A stretch of 64,000 nt of DNA from Agapanthus africanus (Eukaryota; Streptophyta; Magnoliopsida; Asparagales; Amaryllidaceae): contig CM057338.1 of NCBI GenBank assembly GCA_030015575.1, forward strand, positions 306,097,827 through 306,161,826, given 5' to 3'. Made by a program: the position numbers and the translations under genes. The notes under the pieces are model-generated. The model ran no database searches and was not told where the DNA came from. It worked only from the letters and a program-made list of their open reading frames with translations. Positions 34,879 through 46,524 of this stretch are shown here, one piece after another. Position 1 is the stretch's first letter. Each line of letters opens with the position of its first letter.

Positions 34879-34886
34879 TATAAATA
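34879..34886 (+). promoter_or_regulatory. TATA box of the antisense PMD gene in X1
   Basis: TATAAATA on the plus strand, about 130 bp inside the polypurine tract and 760 bp before the PMD coding. It is followed by a C/T-rich stretch (TTCATCTTCTTGTTTG). X2 has TATAAAT at the same relative place (49541). A promoter here would be independent of the LTR. Confidence 0.5.
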
Positions 34887-34889
34887 GGG

Positions 34890-35635
34890 CCTTTGGCCCT
34901 TGAGATGACCTCTGTTCATCTTCTTGTTTGTTTTTCTGAGAATTAATTCTCTTTCAGAGCATATCTCTTTGTTTTAAGAACTCTCTTAGAGATAGAACCC
35001 TGTCAAAAATTTTAGGTAAAGATTAAATTTTTGAAGGGATTACTTCATAATCTAGAGTTTCACCCATTAACAGAGCCTTGCTCTTTTTTTTAAAATCACA
35101 GATCTAAAGAAATTTTAGGGTTTTCTTAACAGAGCTTTGCTCTCTTGAAATCATAGATCTAAAGAGAACTTTCTTAGGGTCTCTTAACCCATTAAAGAAG
35201 AACTCTCAGAGTTCATCTTGCAGATCTTAAAGATCTTAGAGTTTTTAACTCAGTAAAGCTTTGCTTTTAGGGTTTCGGATGGATTTTTCCATCTTCTTCG
35301 CAGAGCATTGCTCTTTAGAATTTTTAGGGAATTTTATTCCCTTCATCATTAATTATGAGAGATGTCATATCTGTTTGCAAAGCGTTGCTCTCAAGGAGAT
35401 TTACTCCTTGGCCCAAGAGGCCCTCATTAAATGAGAATCATTTTTTAGGATTTCCTCATTTAATGACTGTCTCATTAAATGATGAGACTGTTTTATTAAA
35501 GATGAAACATCATCTAGATTGTGTGGGTCCCCCTTAGTCCCTTTCTACTGCATTGCAGTGCGGTTCTAATTTAAAGTCCCTAGTGATAGAACTTAAACTG
35601 TAGCATTGACGGCTAAATTTTTTTCTTCTTTGCAC
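34890..35635 (+). other. Leader of the X1 PMD gene, rich in small hairpins
   Basis: Non-coding. It contains repeated AGAGC-N3-GCTCT hairpins and similar ones (GAGAATTAATTCTC near 34936, AAGGAG...CTCCTT near 35394). Splice-like signals near 35010 and just before the coding start suggest that plant PMD-type splicing of a leader intron may have been used. Confidence 0.5.
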
Positions 35636-37535
35636 AGGTACTATGTCTTTCGACATTTCTTTCCCATTCGTCCGTCGGAAGGCGGGTTCCCTGAAGCGCC
35701 TGTGGACAGGGAAGTCTTCATGTTGATCAAAGATCACAACCCGGAGCACAAGAATCTTCATTTATGGGGCAGATGGTACAGTCAAATTATCAGGGGCCGA
35801 CGGAGCTTTTCTTGCGCGGCACCTTCGGTGCCTATTTCGGCGACCCCTTATGCTGACGCACCTCCGGTGAACTATGCCGTGGAGGAGGTCGACTGGACCT
35901 CAAAGGGTCTCCTTCAGCCTTCTATGGATGCAATACCCGTACAGCCATCGGCGGCTTTGGATACTCCAGGACGGTGTATATGCCAGTGCGAGTCGCGCCC
36001 TTGGGGACAACCATACATGATAGGCCAAGCTCCTCATCATCCAGCTGGGTATTTGCAATGGGTCCGCTACATTTTGTCGGCCAAGAGATCGTTGCTACTG
36101 AAGCTTGGGTTGTACCCCGCCGTTTATGCGTCTCTCTTTCAATATTCCGCACCTCCTGCATGGTGGGTCAAGGCTTTTCTGGAGCAATAGAATATGCCGA
36201 CCCACACCTTCCTTCTATCGGATCGAGAAGTCTCAATATCTTTGGAAGAGTTTGCAGAGATCTCTGGCTTACCCGTTAGGGGAGAACACTGCGAGGAGTT
36301 GCTTCCTCCGGACGAGTATATATTTTCCACCAAATCAGTGGTAATGGGTCTTACCCTGGAGACTGCCATTCAACACCAACTCCCGAGCTTGATCAAGGTG
36401 TTGAATATATATGAAAGTCTATTTCTGGAATTCGGAGGGCATGGGGTCAGCTACGCAGACTTCATCGCTCGCTTTCTTCGTCTGGAAGCTTTATCGAAGC
36501 AAGCTGCGCTGTTCGCCAAGCTCGAAGACCCGTTTCGTTTTGGTTTGGATAACCAACCAACGACGGAGGCAGATATAAAGAGTTTCTTTAGTCCAGCTGC
36601 TCCTGTCGTTCCCTTCGCGGAGCTTGCTGCTCCGGACGTCGACGAAGAGATGTTCGTGCTGGGGTTCATTGGCTTATGGCTGAACTGGTTCGTGCTTCCA
36701 ATGCACTCTCGTTATATGAGGCCATCAGTTTTTTACCCAGCCCATCGTATGGTTGCGGGAATGCAAGTGGCTATCGGAATTGCTGGGTTGGCACACCTAT
36801 ACCATGGTCTCAGCTTAGCAGCGGATACCGCTCAGCCAAGAGTACAGCCCGTCACTTTCTCGCTGCATTATTTTACGTCATGGATCGAGTTGCACGTTCT
36901 AGGCGCTTTTGGTGCCCATAAACGACCTCGTTTCTACGACAGTTACAACTTCCCTCGGATTTTGCGCCTAGTTGACGCGTCTGTTTTAAATCCGTCATAG
37001 CGGGAGGGTAGGGGTTTGCTCCTTCGTCCGTGTACGGTTGGGGATGGCATGACTTTGTCGATAAGGTTTTCATCACTGGCAAAGAATCCGCAAAAACGTT
37101 GCAGGCTCTGCGCGATACTTTTAAAGATGGGGCCTCTACCTTGAAAGCTCGAGAGATTCTTCATCTATATTCCATCAGGCCGGGCTTTCTCGTGTTTAGG
37201 CAGAATGATTCGGCGTTGTTCATGAGGTACAACCCGCACCGTTTCGCCCAGCAATCAAGCTATAATCAAGACGTCCCGCTCGAGGCCTTCCTAGCTGAGT
37301 CGACTGCTACAGAAGAAGGCATTCGCAACACATTACACCATTTTATGCGGTTGAACACCGGCTCCAATTTCTTTATCAATGATCCGAGTTGCGTTTCGCG
37401 AATCTTGAACGCATATGTGGCATGGTATCAGCATTTGATGGGCGCCATTATTAGGGAAGAAAAGCGATTGTTGCTTGATCGCAAGGGCACCGCCACCGCT
37501 GGTAATCCAGTCATTCCTTTGAAGCGACGGACCAT
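35636..37535 (+). pseudogene. PMD gene of X1, mobile-domain part, broken
   Basis: Plus-strand coding in several stretches with the hallmarks of the plant mobile domain (PMD, the aminotransferase-like domain of MAIN/MAIL proteins and of transposon-borne genes): RSLLLKLGLYPAVYASLF, WWVKAFLEQ, LSDREVSISLEEFAEISGLP, LPSLIKVLNIYESLF, HRMVAGMQVAIGIAGLAHLY, FSLHYFTSWIELHVLGAFG and, further on, YSIRPGFLVFRQNDSALF. It parallels 50349-52327 in X2 throughout. The gene runs opposite to the retroelement genes. Its function is unknown; a DNA- or chromatin-related role is only a guess from MAIN. A1 splits it at 37535. Confidence 0.8.
37531..37535. other. Target site duplication of A1, left copy
   Basis: ACCAT directly precedes the A1 LTR start (TGATTGAATTG) and is repeated exactly at 44932-44936. 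Confidence 0.9.
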
Positions 37536-38908
37536 TGATTGAATTGATTTAGCGTGCTTGCGCTTCAAAAGATGAATCAAAGAATATGTGTACTGCAATC
37601 AAGAACGGCGTCGCTTGGTAGCTATCCGGTGAGTACGGGTCGGTCCACAGGGATTTTTTGAATTTCTTAATTGTTCTTACGAGTTAATTCCGATTGGGGT
37701 CGGATTGATTAAATCTAAAAAACTAAATTAATCTAGATCTAAATTTTGCTAGGGTTAGGTTTAGGTTAAGTTTGGAAAGTCAATAAATCTCACCGCTTTC
37801 TATACCCATATTAAGATCTATGAGGAGTTATGGTAATTATTAATAAAGGGGATTAGATCCATCGGGAAGAAATGGTGTTTCTTCCTTTAGGTTCTTGTCC
37901 TTCCTTTATCAATCCTTACCCTAACCTCTATGGAAAACACGCGCAACCGGGCCTTTATACTATGGTATCACCGCTACCTCATGGGATAGGGTGCCGGAGG
38001 GAGCGGTGTGTGTATGTATGCATGGAGTCTTATGAAAATATATGACGGGCAAGAAAGGGGTGAGAGATCTTCATCTCTCAAGCCTTCTCTAAAGCCAACC
38101 CTAACAAGCGAGGAGACTACTCGCTCATTAGGGAACTGAAGAACATCTCTAAACTATTTATCTAGGGCAAGGAATTAAAGATCTAACTAGGGAAGATAAT
38201 AAATTTAATCTAGGTCAGAAAATAAATTAAGAACTAGGGTAAAAATTAAAACTACTTACAAATTGATGCTCTCCAAAAGAAATCTGAATTTTATTAATGA
38301 AAGGAGGCATACCTCAAAAGAGGTATTTGGGTTTCTATTTATAGAACATAGAAAACCCTAGGTTTACAATCACCGCAAGTCTGCTATTACAAAATTACCC
38401 TTTAAGAAAAAGACCTTGTCAACGCACCGCCAGCTCAATAGAATTTTTCACCGACACGGGCCCCACACGGCCGCGGTTCCGCGGCCAAAGCAGGGTTTGG
38501 CCGCGGTTCCGCGGCCAAACAGTGGGATTGTGTCCTCTGTCTTCTGTGGTTGGTTCTGGTGGCATTTAGGTATTTTTTTCTTCACTTTGTTCTTCAGGTT
38601 GGCTTCTAGTTCTCTTCCAGATCTCCATGGTGAATAATTGTAGTGGACTTTTACCGTTGCTTCGTGACGAAGTCTTGAACCTTGCACTGCCTTTGTTCTT
38701 GTTAATTGATCTTTGTGTAGGCTTGATCAAGATCCTTCTATTTGTTGGTCGTAGTCTCACTTTTGCATCGTCTTTTATCTTTTTCACTACTTTTGTTCCG
38801 AGAACCTGTAACCTGTAACTATGTAGCAGACATGGGTCAAAAGCACCCGATTATTTGTAAAATGACTAGGAATGGGGAATATAATAATGCAATATTATGA
38901 TATGAATA
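37536..38908 (-). repeat. 3' LTR of A1
   Basis: 1373 bp, plus-strand ends TGATTGAATTG and GATATGAATA. It carries two copies of the 18-bp palindrome GGCCGCGGTTCCGCGGCC (38469-38486 and 38499-38516). Frames inside it are not genes. Confidence 0.9.
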
Positions 38909-40646
38909 AATACCCCCAAACTTATGTTTTGCTCGTCCTCGAGCAAACCTAGTTTTATTCTCAACAAAAACCTAACCTCACTTTCGCAGGGAATCGCAAT
39001 TGCACTGAGCTCGTGTAACAAGCCGTTAACCTCTAGGTGTCCCTAGTAGGAGGAGTGTTGTCTCCTGAGGGTTTTCAGCGGATACGACCCACAAAATCCT
39101 ATCAATTAGGCCTATTGACTTTTATTCTCCAATTAAGTTTTCCAACAAGGAATTCTATTATCTTTGACTCATAAATTATCCACCCGTATTCTTCATGCTT
39201 CCTTATCGTTTAACTTAAGATTATATATGTTCTACAGACCTACTTAGCTTTCGGCATCTTTTTAAGTTTTCCTTCTAGGGTTTTATCTCAACTTAGGAAT
39301 TTTTATCATCTCTACTAAAGATACAAGTCCTATTCTTCATTCCTATCTCTTATCTAAACCCCAATCACATATCCCTACGTGTGTGTATAAATCACCCCTA
39401 CACTTGGAAATTCAAATCAAGCAATCATACTCTTGTCCGTTGTCCAAAGCACTTCTTAATTGGTGAATTTTTAGATGAATTTTGCTCATACATCCTTCAT
39501 GCGACCGTTAATACTTCTTAAGGTACCAACAACCGATTAGAAGATGTGTTTGCACATTAAAGCATAATCCCTAGTCTTGTAACACCTAAGGCTTTAGCAG
39601 TGACTCCCAAACCAGTTGGCCTAAGGCACTAGGTGATAAGCACCCTCGCTAAATATTTTTCTATTTTTGCAGCCTTAAGTAATTACAAAAACCAGTGTTC
39701 ATTTTTTTTATTATCTCTTTATTCACACTTGAATTTTTATTTTATTTTCTTCGTACTAAGGACTTTAGACAAGAGTATTTCAAGGTCTCATCTACTATTC
39801 CAAGTTTCAAGGTGCGTGTTTGTGCAATTTGTAGGGTATATATTTTCATAATTTAGACTTAAGCTTAGGAATTATTTTTCAAACTTATACTTTAATAAAA
39901 ATATCAATACTCTTCCCTTGTTTTAACTTAGCCCAAGAAGTCTACTCGAAATTTGCCTATTTCTAAATAAACTACAAAGACATATACTTTCTACCGTTAA
40001 ATTTTAAGAAAGGTTATTTTTAGGGTTTTTAATTTACTAAGTCTAAGATCTAGTTGTTTCTAGCTAGTTAACCTTTTTGTCAAACTCAAGTCAATTATGG
40101 TCAAAATTGAATACTTTAATTTTTATAATTTTTGAAATTTTCCAAATTTTTATGGGTTTTAAAATAAATATGCAAATGCAAAAATAAACACATGAATGCG
40201 AAGGAAGAAGGCTTATCTAGCATACCCCCAAATTTAAACTTGACAGTATCCTCACTGTCATGCCACACCAAGAAGGTATAAAATGTCGGCACTCCCCTGT
40301 TTATTTATTTATAAAAAAATTATTTTTTATTTTTATTTTTATTTTTTTGAATTTTTTTATTGGTAATAGAAAAAGAAAACAAAAAATATATATATACATA
40401 TATACAACAAGGTCCTCCCCAAACTAAACAAGGTCTTACATAAGCCAAAGGTTAGCACCAACTATTCAAAAATCTTATCGTGGTAATGGTAGAGTTGGTG
40501 AAAGAATGGAGAGGAAAGAAAAGAAATGAGAAGCACACGAGACCGTGTGGAGATAGAAGCGGTATACGGTCTCGATGGAGGAGGAGAATGGCGGAAAAGA
40601 GAAAGAAGTGTAGTACGATCTTGAGGGTGTAAATTGAGTGAATAAA
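38909..40646 (-). other. Untranslated 3' region and polypurine tract of A1
   Basis: Begins beside the LTR with the tract AAGTTTGGGGGTATTT (minus strand), then about 1.3 kb of AT-rich DNA shared with A3 and A2, and a stretch near 40240 with TTGACAGTATCCTCACTGTC. No gene is seen. Confidence 0.7.
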
Positions 40647-42352
40647 TTAGCACAATTTATGATGACCGATTGTTAAAAGCGATTGTGCTAATCTATCAAC
40701 CCGTCGAGAAATGGGGTCAAATCCCTCGAGATTCGCAAGAAAACATGGGTACGTCGAACTTGGTAAACCCTCCATTGAAAATGGCAACGCGACGGAGTCT
40801 TGCGTGGTCGAAACGATAGGAAAGACGAAAGGGAGTGATTTAGGGATAGTCTTAATCTCACCTAAGTAATCTGTCTCGAACTTGAAGGATTCCATCAATG
40901 GTTCAAAATGACTGTAAGCAACCGAGTCTGATGATTCAACTAACTCATCTGAAAATTTAAAGGACTCAAACTCGGGAGGTGAGTTTTCAACATCGTCCGA
41001 AAAAGTGAAACACTCGTAATCATTATCGTCTGTGAGAATTGTGTTAGATTCAAAGAGAAATTTTTCAAGCTCACATTCTTCAAGCGTGATCGTTTGCGTG
41101 GTCGGAACGATGGAAAGGAGTGGGTTTGATTTAGTAAGTATAACAGTTAAAGGTGCAGGATGATGAATTGGAAAATCCGACACATCAAACAAAAATGGTT
41201 CAAGCTCAATACTATCCTCATAATTCTCCTCAAAATTTAGCTTATCCATGCCATTATCATCAAAATCAAGACGCATATGAAGTTCGGGAGAAACATTTAA
41301 TGACTCGGGATGATGAATTGGAGATAAAATTTCAGTCAAATTTACGGGTTCATCATCCAAAATATTCCCGGCGTCAATATTCTCAATCAAGTGAAAATCA
41401 ATTTTTTCAGACACCTCATCAAAAGCATGGATATCTATTAATTTAGGCTCTAGAGTGGAGGTGTAAAGTTCAAAAGGATTAGGTATGGTTTCACTCGACA
41501 GGGACTCTTCACAATCTGGCAAATCAAGCACTACAAAGTCACACAACTCGTTAAATGTTTTATTTTCAACTTGTGAATCATTTGGGACACTTGATAGATA
41601 TTCAAAACCGGAGTTGTGGGATTCAATTGGTGATGGTTAGGTTTGATTTGAAAGAGCGTTTAACTCACTTTCTCCACTCAAATTATCAATCTGTCCAACC
41701 GCCCCATCATACATTGGAATTTTTGAAGCTAGTTGGAAACTAGCTACCGGGTCACTAGGTTATATAAAGGCGGCTATGGACGCATCCACATTCCTAATCA
41801 TTTTGTTTGTTGCTAAAATATAAGCTTCCAACGACTGATCCAAACTAGACATGGGTTGTGAAGGGGTTTCGGTAAAAGATTCAAAGCTGCTTGGATTCTG
41901 GAAACTCCCGAATGGCTGTGTAGAAGCAATGTCTAGTGCAGGTGGGAAAGTCGGGTAGGACTGGTAGGAATTGAATGGTTGGACAGGAGTAGGATCAACA
42001 TTTGGATAAAAAGGTGAATGGACTTGTTGATCCCTAGAACTGGATGTGTTGAGAGGAGTGAAAGATCGGCTACGAGATTGTTCCATATGCTCAGCAATAG
42101 ACATGGTTTAGGAGTTACAACAGGACTCGAAAAAGTGGTATCAATGTACAAAGGTGGTGAAGGTTGACACGGTTGATACAAAGTGGATTGCAAAGTCGAA
42201 CTGTTTCTCTTAGACGCTTCTATTCGATCTTTCAAAGAAATTTTGGGCATGGAGGGGTCGTCCTTAAATCGACCGAAACAATTCGCGTAAGAGGCAAAGT
42301 TTGATTCCGGGTACCAAAGTTCGGCAAGAGATTTGTGAGGTGGGGTACCCAT
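40647..42352 (-). pseudogene. Acidic ORF of A1 (unknown type), broken
   Basis: Minus-strand coding whose start (MGTPPHKSLAELWYPESN) and acidic second half (LDFDDNGMDKLNFEENYEDS, FESFKFSDELVESSDS) match the longer intact-looking frame 60833-62368 of A2. The last part has YPCFLANLEGFDPISRRVDR. I do not recognise a domain. It is rich in Asp, Glu, Phe and Ser and has no zinc knuckle. A few breaks. Confidence 0.65.
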
Positions 42353-43534
42353 GATGTAAAAAGGAGAAGAAGGTGGGTGTAAGTGGGGTGCAAGGATTCC
42401 TTAGCGACAAAATTTTGCAAGTCTTTTAAAAAAAAAATTCCTCTTTTTTTTTATTTGGAACTTTTTTGCAATAAAAAGATTTTTGATAAAGGGCTTAAAC
42501 ACACTTTCAATCAACCACAAATGCACAATCGGTCCTAGATCTAGGGTCAGCTAGACAGCTCCTAACTGTTCCAAAGGGCAAGAAATAGGATCTCAAACCG
42601 CCTCTTCACCGCCAATTGCGGCCAGGTAAGTGGCAGGTGAGTGGGAGGCTCTCCACTACAAGTAGTGGCCCTAATTAAGTAACCACTCACCTTAGACACA
42701 CTTGCCTAGACACCGCAAAGTCAGGTTAGGATCAACGGCCGATGCCTACAACTAGTCCTCTGTCCTATTGAGCGCAACTTCCTTAGGGTTGAGTCTAGTA
42801 TTTTTTTAATTAAGAATGGTCAATGCATATGCCTTATGTGATTTCTGGGGTCCTGGAAAGGGTGATGAAATCCCCACCCAATCTGGATTGGTCTCAAGCC
42901 CCTTAAAATCAGATTAAATATATGCAAAACAGTAACAACCACTTGCAATCAAATTTTTATTTTTTAAGCGCGGCGCAAAGAATCCTGCACAAGATCAATT
43001 ATTGGAAGGGGAGAGATTTTTAAGCGCAAAGAATCCTACAGGAGATTTTTACAGAAGATATATCTAGATTTGCAGAGGAGAGAGAAAGGAAACAAACAGT
43101 GCTTTTTCCACTTGCTGACGTTACGAGATAGCCGCGTTTCCACGGTCGCAACAGGCAAAGCGCGGCGGTTCCGCTGTGGATTGGAGGGTTCAGATCCCGA
43201 GAAAAATTTAGAGACGATGATGTCACCTTCCCGCCGCGGATGCGCGGTCAAAGCTGGGTTTGCGCGGCGGAAGCGCGGTCAAGAGGTCAGCTCAGATCCC
43301 AATGTTTGTTCTGTTTCTCTGTTGTGATACTCCTCGGTTTGTTCAGATTGGTTGTTTTCTGTTTCGAGCTCTGGATTTTTCCAGATCTGAATTTGATTGT
43401 AAATCCTGCAAAATTCAAACAAAATACCCTTCACAAAATAACAAAATGATAAATTTTTAAATTTTTTTTTTTTTTCAGTTTTTATGATTTTTCAATTTTA
43501 GATTAACCCGAAATCACAAAAAGAAAATAACACG
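42353..43534 (-). other. Leader of A1
   Basis: Non-coding between primer site and ORF. It holds GC-rich imperfect palindromes around 43130-43285 (CCGCCGCGGATGCGCGG and relatives), like those at 62820-62970 in A2. Frames here are short and unsupported. Confidence 0.55.
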
Positions 43535-43555
43535 CCATCCCCGGCAACAGCGCCA
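43535..43555 (-). other. Primer binding site of A1 (tRNA-Asp type)
   Basis: The minus strand reads TGGCGCTGTTGCCGGGGA two bases inside the LTR end. This form is typical of Athila elements. Confidence 0.85.
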
Positions 43556-43557
43556 TT

Positions 43558-44931
43558 TGATTGAATTGATTTAGCGTGCTTGCGCTTTAAAAGATGAATC
43601 AAAGAATATGTGTACCGCAATCAAGAACGGCGTCGCTTGGTAGCTATCCGGTGAGTACGGGTCGGTCCACAGGGATTTTTTGAATTTCTTAATTGTTCTT
43701 ACGAGTTAATTCCGATTGGGGTCGGATTGATTAAATCTAAAAAACTAAATTAATCTAGATCTAAATTTTGCTAGGGTTAGGTTTAGGTTAAGTTTGGAAA
43801 GTCAATAAATCTCACCGCTTTCTATACCCATATTAAGATCTATGAGGAGTTATGGTAATTATTAATAAAGGGGATTAGATCCATCGGGAAGAAATGGTGT
43901 TTCTTCCTTTAGGTTCTTGTCCTTCCTTTATCAATCCTTACCCTAACCTCTATGGAAAACACGCGCAACCGGGCCTTTATACTATGGTATCACCGCTACC
44001 TCATGGGATAGGGTGCCGGAGGGAGCGGTGTGTGTATGTATGCATGGAGTCTTATGAAAATATATGACGGGCAAGAAAGGGGTGAGAGATCTTCATCTCT
44101 CAAGCCTTCTCTAAAGCCAACCCTAACAAGCGAGGAGACTACTCGCTCATTAGGGAACTGAAGAACATCTCTAAACTATTTATCTAGGGCAAGGAATTAA
44201 AGATCTAACTAGGGAAGATAATAAATTTAATCTAGGTCAGAAAATAAATTAAGAACTAGGGAAAAAATTAAAATTACTTACAAATTGATGCTCTCCAAAA
44301 GAAATCTGAATTTTATTAATGAAAGGAGGCATACCTCAAAAGAGGTATTTGGGTTTCTATTTATAGAACATAGAAAACCCTAGGTTTACAATCGCCGCAT
44401 GTCTGCTATTACAAAAATACCCCTTAAGAAAAAGACCTAGTCAACGCACTACCAGCTCAATAGAATTTTGCACTGACACGGGCCCCACACGGCCGCGGTT
44501 CCGCGGCCAAAAGTAGTGTTTGGCCGCGGTTCCGCGGCCAAACAGTGGGATTGTGTCCTTTGTCTTCTGTGGTTGGTTCTGGTGGCATTTAGGTATTTTT
44601 TTCTTCACTTTGTTCTTCAGGTTGGCTTCTAGTTCTCTTCCAGATCTCCACAGTGCATAATTGTAGTGGACTTTTACCGTTGCTTCGTGACGAAGTCTTG
44701 AACCTTGCGCTGTCTTTGTTCTTTTTAATTGATCTTCGTGTAGGCTTGATCAAGATCCTTCTATTTGTTGGTCGTAGTCTCACTTTTGCATCGTCTTTTA
44801 TCTTTTTCACTACTTTTGTTCCGAGAACCTGTAACATGTAACTATGTAGCAGACATGGGTCAAAAGCACCTGATTATTTATGAAATGACTAGGAATGGGG
44901 AATATAATAATGCAATATTATGATATGAACA
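43558..44931 (-). repeat. 5' LTR of A1
   Basis: 1374 bp, plus-strand ends TGATTGAATTG and GATATGAACA, differing from the left LTR at about thirty sites. The paired 18-bp palindromes are at 44491-44508 and 44522-44539. Confidence 0.9.
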
Positions 44932-44936
44932 ACCAT
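44932..44936. other. Target site duplication of A1, right copy
   Basis: ACCAT, identical to 37531-37535. PMD-gene sequence of X1 resumes after it. Confidence 0.9.
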
Positions 44937-45964
44937 CGTTCGACGTCCCTTAAAAGAAGCTGCTGCTGCTATGGTACCATGCGTTATGCCTGAGCTGCCC
45001 TTACCTCACGGGCCTGTAGAAGCGGTAGCTGCGGCGTCTCCCGAGTCTGGCGTAGGTGCGGAGATCGGGGCTCGCCGCCCGAAGTTGCCCGCCAAGCGCA
45101 AGCTCGTGTTATCGGCTGCTGGCATTCGCTCGCAGAAGAAAAAGAAGTCGATACTTTCTGCAGACGTTGTATTCGGCCAGGAGCCTCATGCTCCTTACAG
45201 CGAATGCTTAAGTGAGTACGGGACCAACGAGATTCTATTTATGGCGCTGGATGATACCGATCTGGAGGCTGCTATCGCGGTTTCCAAGCAACTAGCTCGC
45301 GATGAAGCAGCATTAATCACCCTCGCACAATCAGGTATCATTCGGTCATATCTTTCCGCAGCCATTTTAATTATTATGCTTTGACTGGCTCTTTTTTTTC
45401 AACAGGTATCTCCACTAAGAGGCTCTTGCAGCTTCCCTCAAGACTTTTGAAGAGGAAGAGAGGCTTCGCGCTTCCTTAGGCCTCGGTATATTTCGGCCCA
45501 TTGTGCTTTCATTCCCTTTTTCTTCATGGGCAGTCTGACCCTTCTTTTTTATCTTATTACAGGGATTACTTTGACTCAGGTTATCCCAAGTGCAGTGCCG
45601 ATCCCATATGGTGGCGCGGCGACGCTTTCAGGGCCGGCAGCCGAAGTCCCAGCTCCCCCAGTATTGCCAAAAGAGGCTTCGCTTAAGCAGCCGATGACAG
45701 ACGCCGTAACGGCTCCGGAGGTAGCTCCTGGCTTGGATGATGACGTTACTTTGACGGAGGTCTTGAGGAAGTCTTTTCTCGCTGCTAAGGCTAACAAGAA
45801 GCGCAGAAAGCGTGCGGCGAGGGAACGTGATGTCAACTTGGCCGTGGGTGCAGGTTCAAGCGCCATTCCATCCGTCACTATTTCTTCCGAAGACTCCCCG
45901 AAAGCCCTGTCTACCGTCCATAGACAAATGGTGCGCGTGGCTCGAGAAGAAGCCGAAAAGCCGT
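44932..45964 (+). pseudogene. PMD gene of X1, C-terminal part, broken
   Basis: Continues the X1 PMD gene beyond A1. Visible stretches: an alanine-rich linker (PHGPVEAVAAASPESG), a lysine-rich nuclear-targeting-like segment (RSQKKKKSILSADVVFG), an acidic helix (LEAAIAVSKQLARDEAAL), and a second basic run (AKANKKRRKRAARER). The layout parallels 52330-53400 in X2. Intron-like spacers separate the stretches. It ends where the X2 LTR starts, short of the coiled-coil end seen in X2. Confidence 0.65.
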
Positions 45965-46524
45965 TGTTCCCCTCAGAACACGGAGACGCGACCGCGTAGG
46001 TCAGTCTTGCCTGGATTCGGAGCAGATGCTAATTGGTGCTATCCGTCCACCTCTCTGAAAATGCCAAATTGATTTATGGCACCATATATCGAAGGTTTAA
46101 ACGGATGCGGCCGATATAGCAGACTTCATTAGATTCTCCCTCATTGAGGGGTTTTTTGATTGTGGGGACGCTCTTCCCTGCAGGCGTAAGCCCCTGCAGT
46201 TAATTACGCTACCGCATCGCGGTAACCACTTTCTCCTTCTCCAGATGGTCACTTCGTGTCTTGTGTGTTTGTTTTGTTTTTGGTTGCCCGTAGATTGTAT
46301 ACGAAGACTAATTTATGTCGTCGTCCGTAGGGCGTGGATTAGTCCAAATCTGTATCTTCTTAGATTTGGGTTTGGAGTTGGGTTTAAGGATACGTTAGTC
46401 TCATTTAAGACTAAGATCAACTTAAACGTTTGTTAAGGATACGTTAGTCTAATTTCACACTAAGATCAACTTAACGGGATCATTTAGATCCAACAGAAGA
46501 GCATTTGGACTCTATTGTTTAGTT

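Larger units (their letters stand above)
37536..44931 (-). mobile_element. Young non-autonomous Athila-type element A1
   Basis: 7396 bp, minus strand, with LTRs 37536-38908 and 43558-44931, a perfect 5-bp target duplication, an Athila-type (tRNA-Asp) primer site, a polypurine tract and one coding region of unknown type (40647-42352). The LTRs are about 98 percent identical by eye, pointing to roughly a million years, depending on the rate. There is no gag, protease, polymerase or integrase. Structurally it looks whole; its coding region has a few breaks. It needs a partner element for movement. Confidence 0.85.
31951..45964 (-). mobile_element. TAT-like element X1 with antisense PMD gene, left part
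   Basis: Minus-strand element whose 3' LTR is 31951-34750. A polypurine tract and an antisense gene with a plant mobile domain follow (35636-37535 and 44932-45964). A1 is inserted at 37535 and X2 at 45964. The gag, pol and 5' LTR of X1 would lie beyond X2, outside the window. Placement with TAT/Retand-like gypsy elements rests on likeness of the LTR and PMD gene to X2, whose spacer and gag match T. Broken several times. Confidence 0.65.

Noticed and set aside
35636-37535. Host gene of the MAIN/MAIL type
   Set aside because: It lies between the LTR and the rest of a TAT-like element, is duplicated with that element in X2, and is broken; an element-borne gene fits better.
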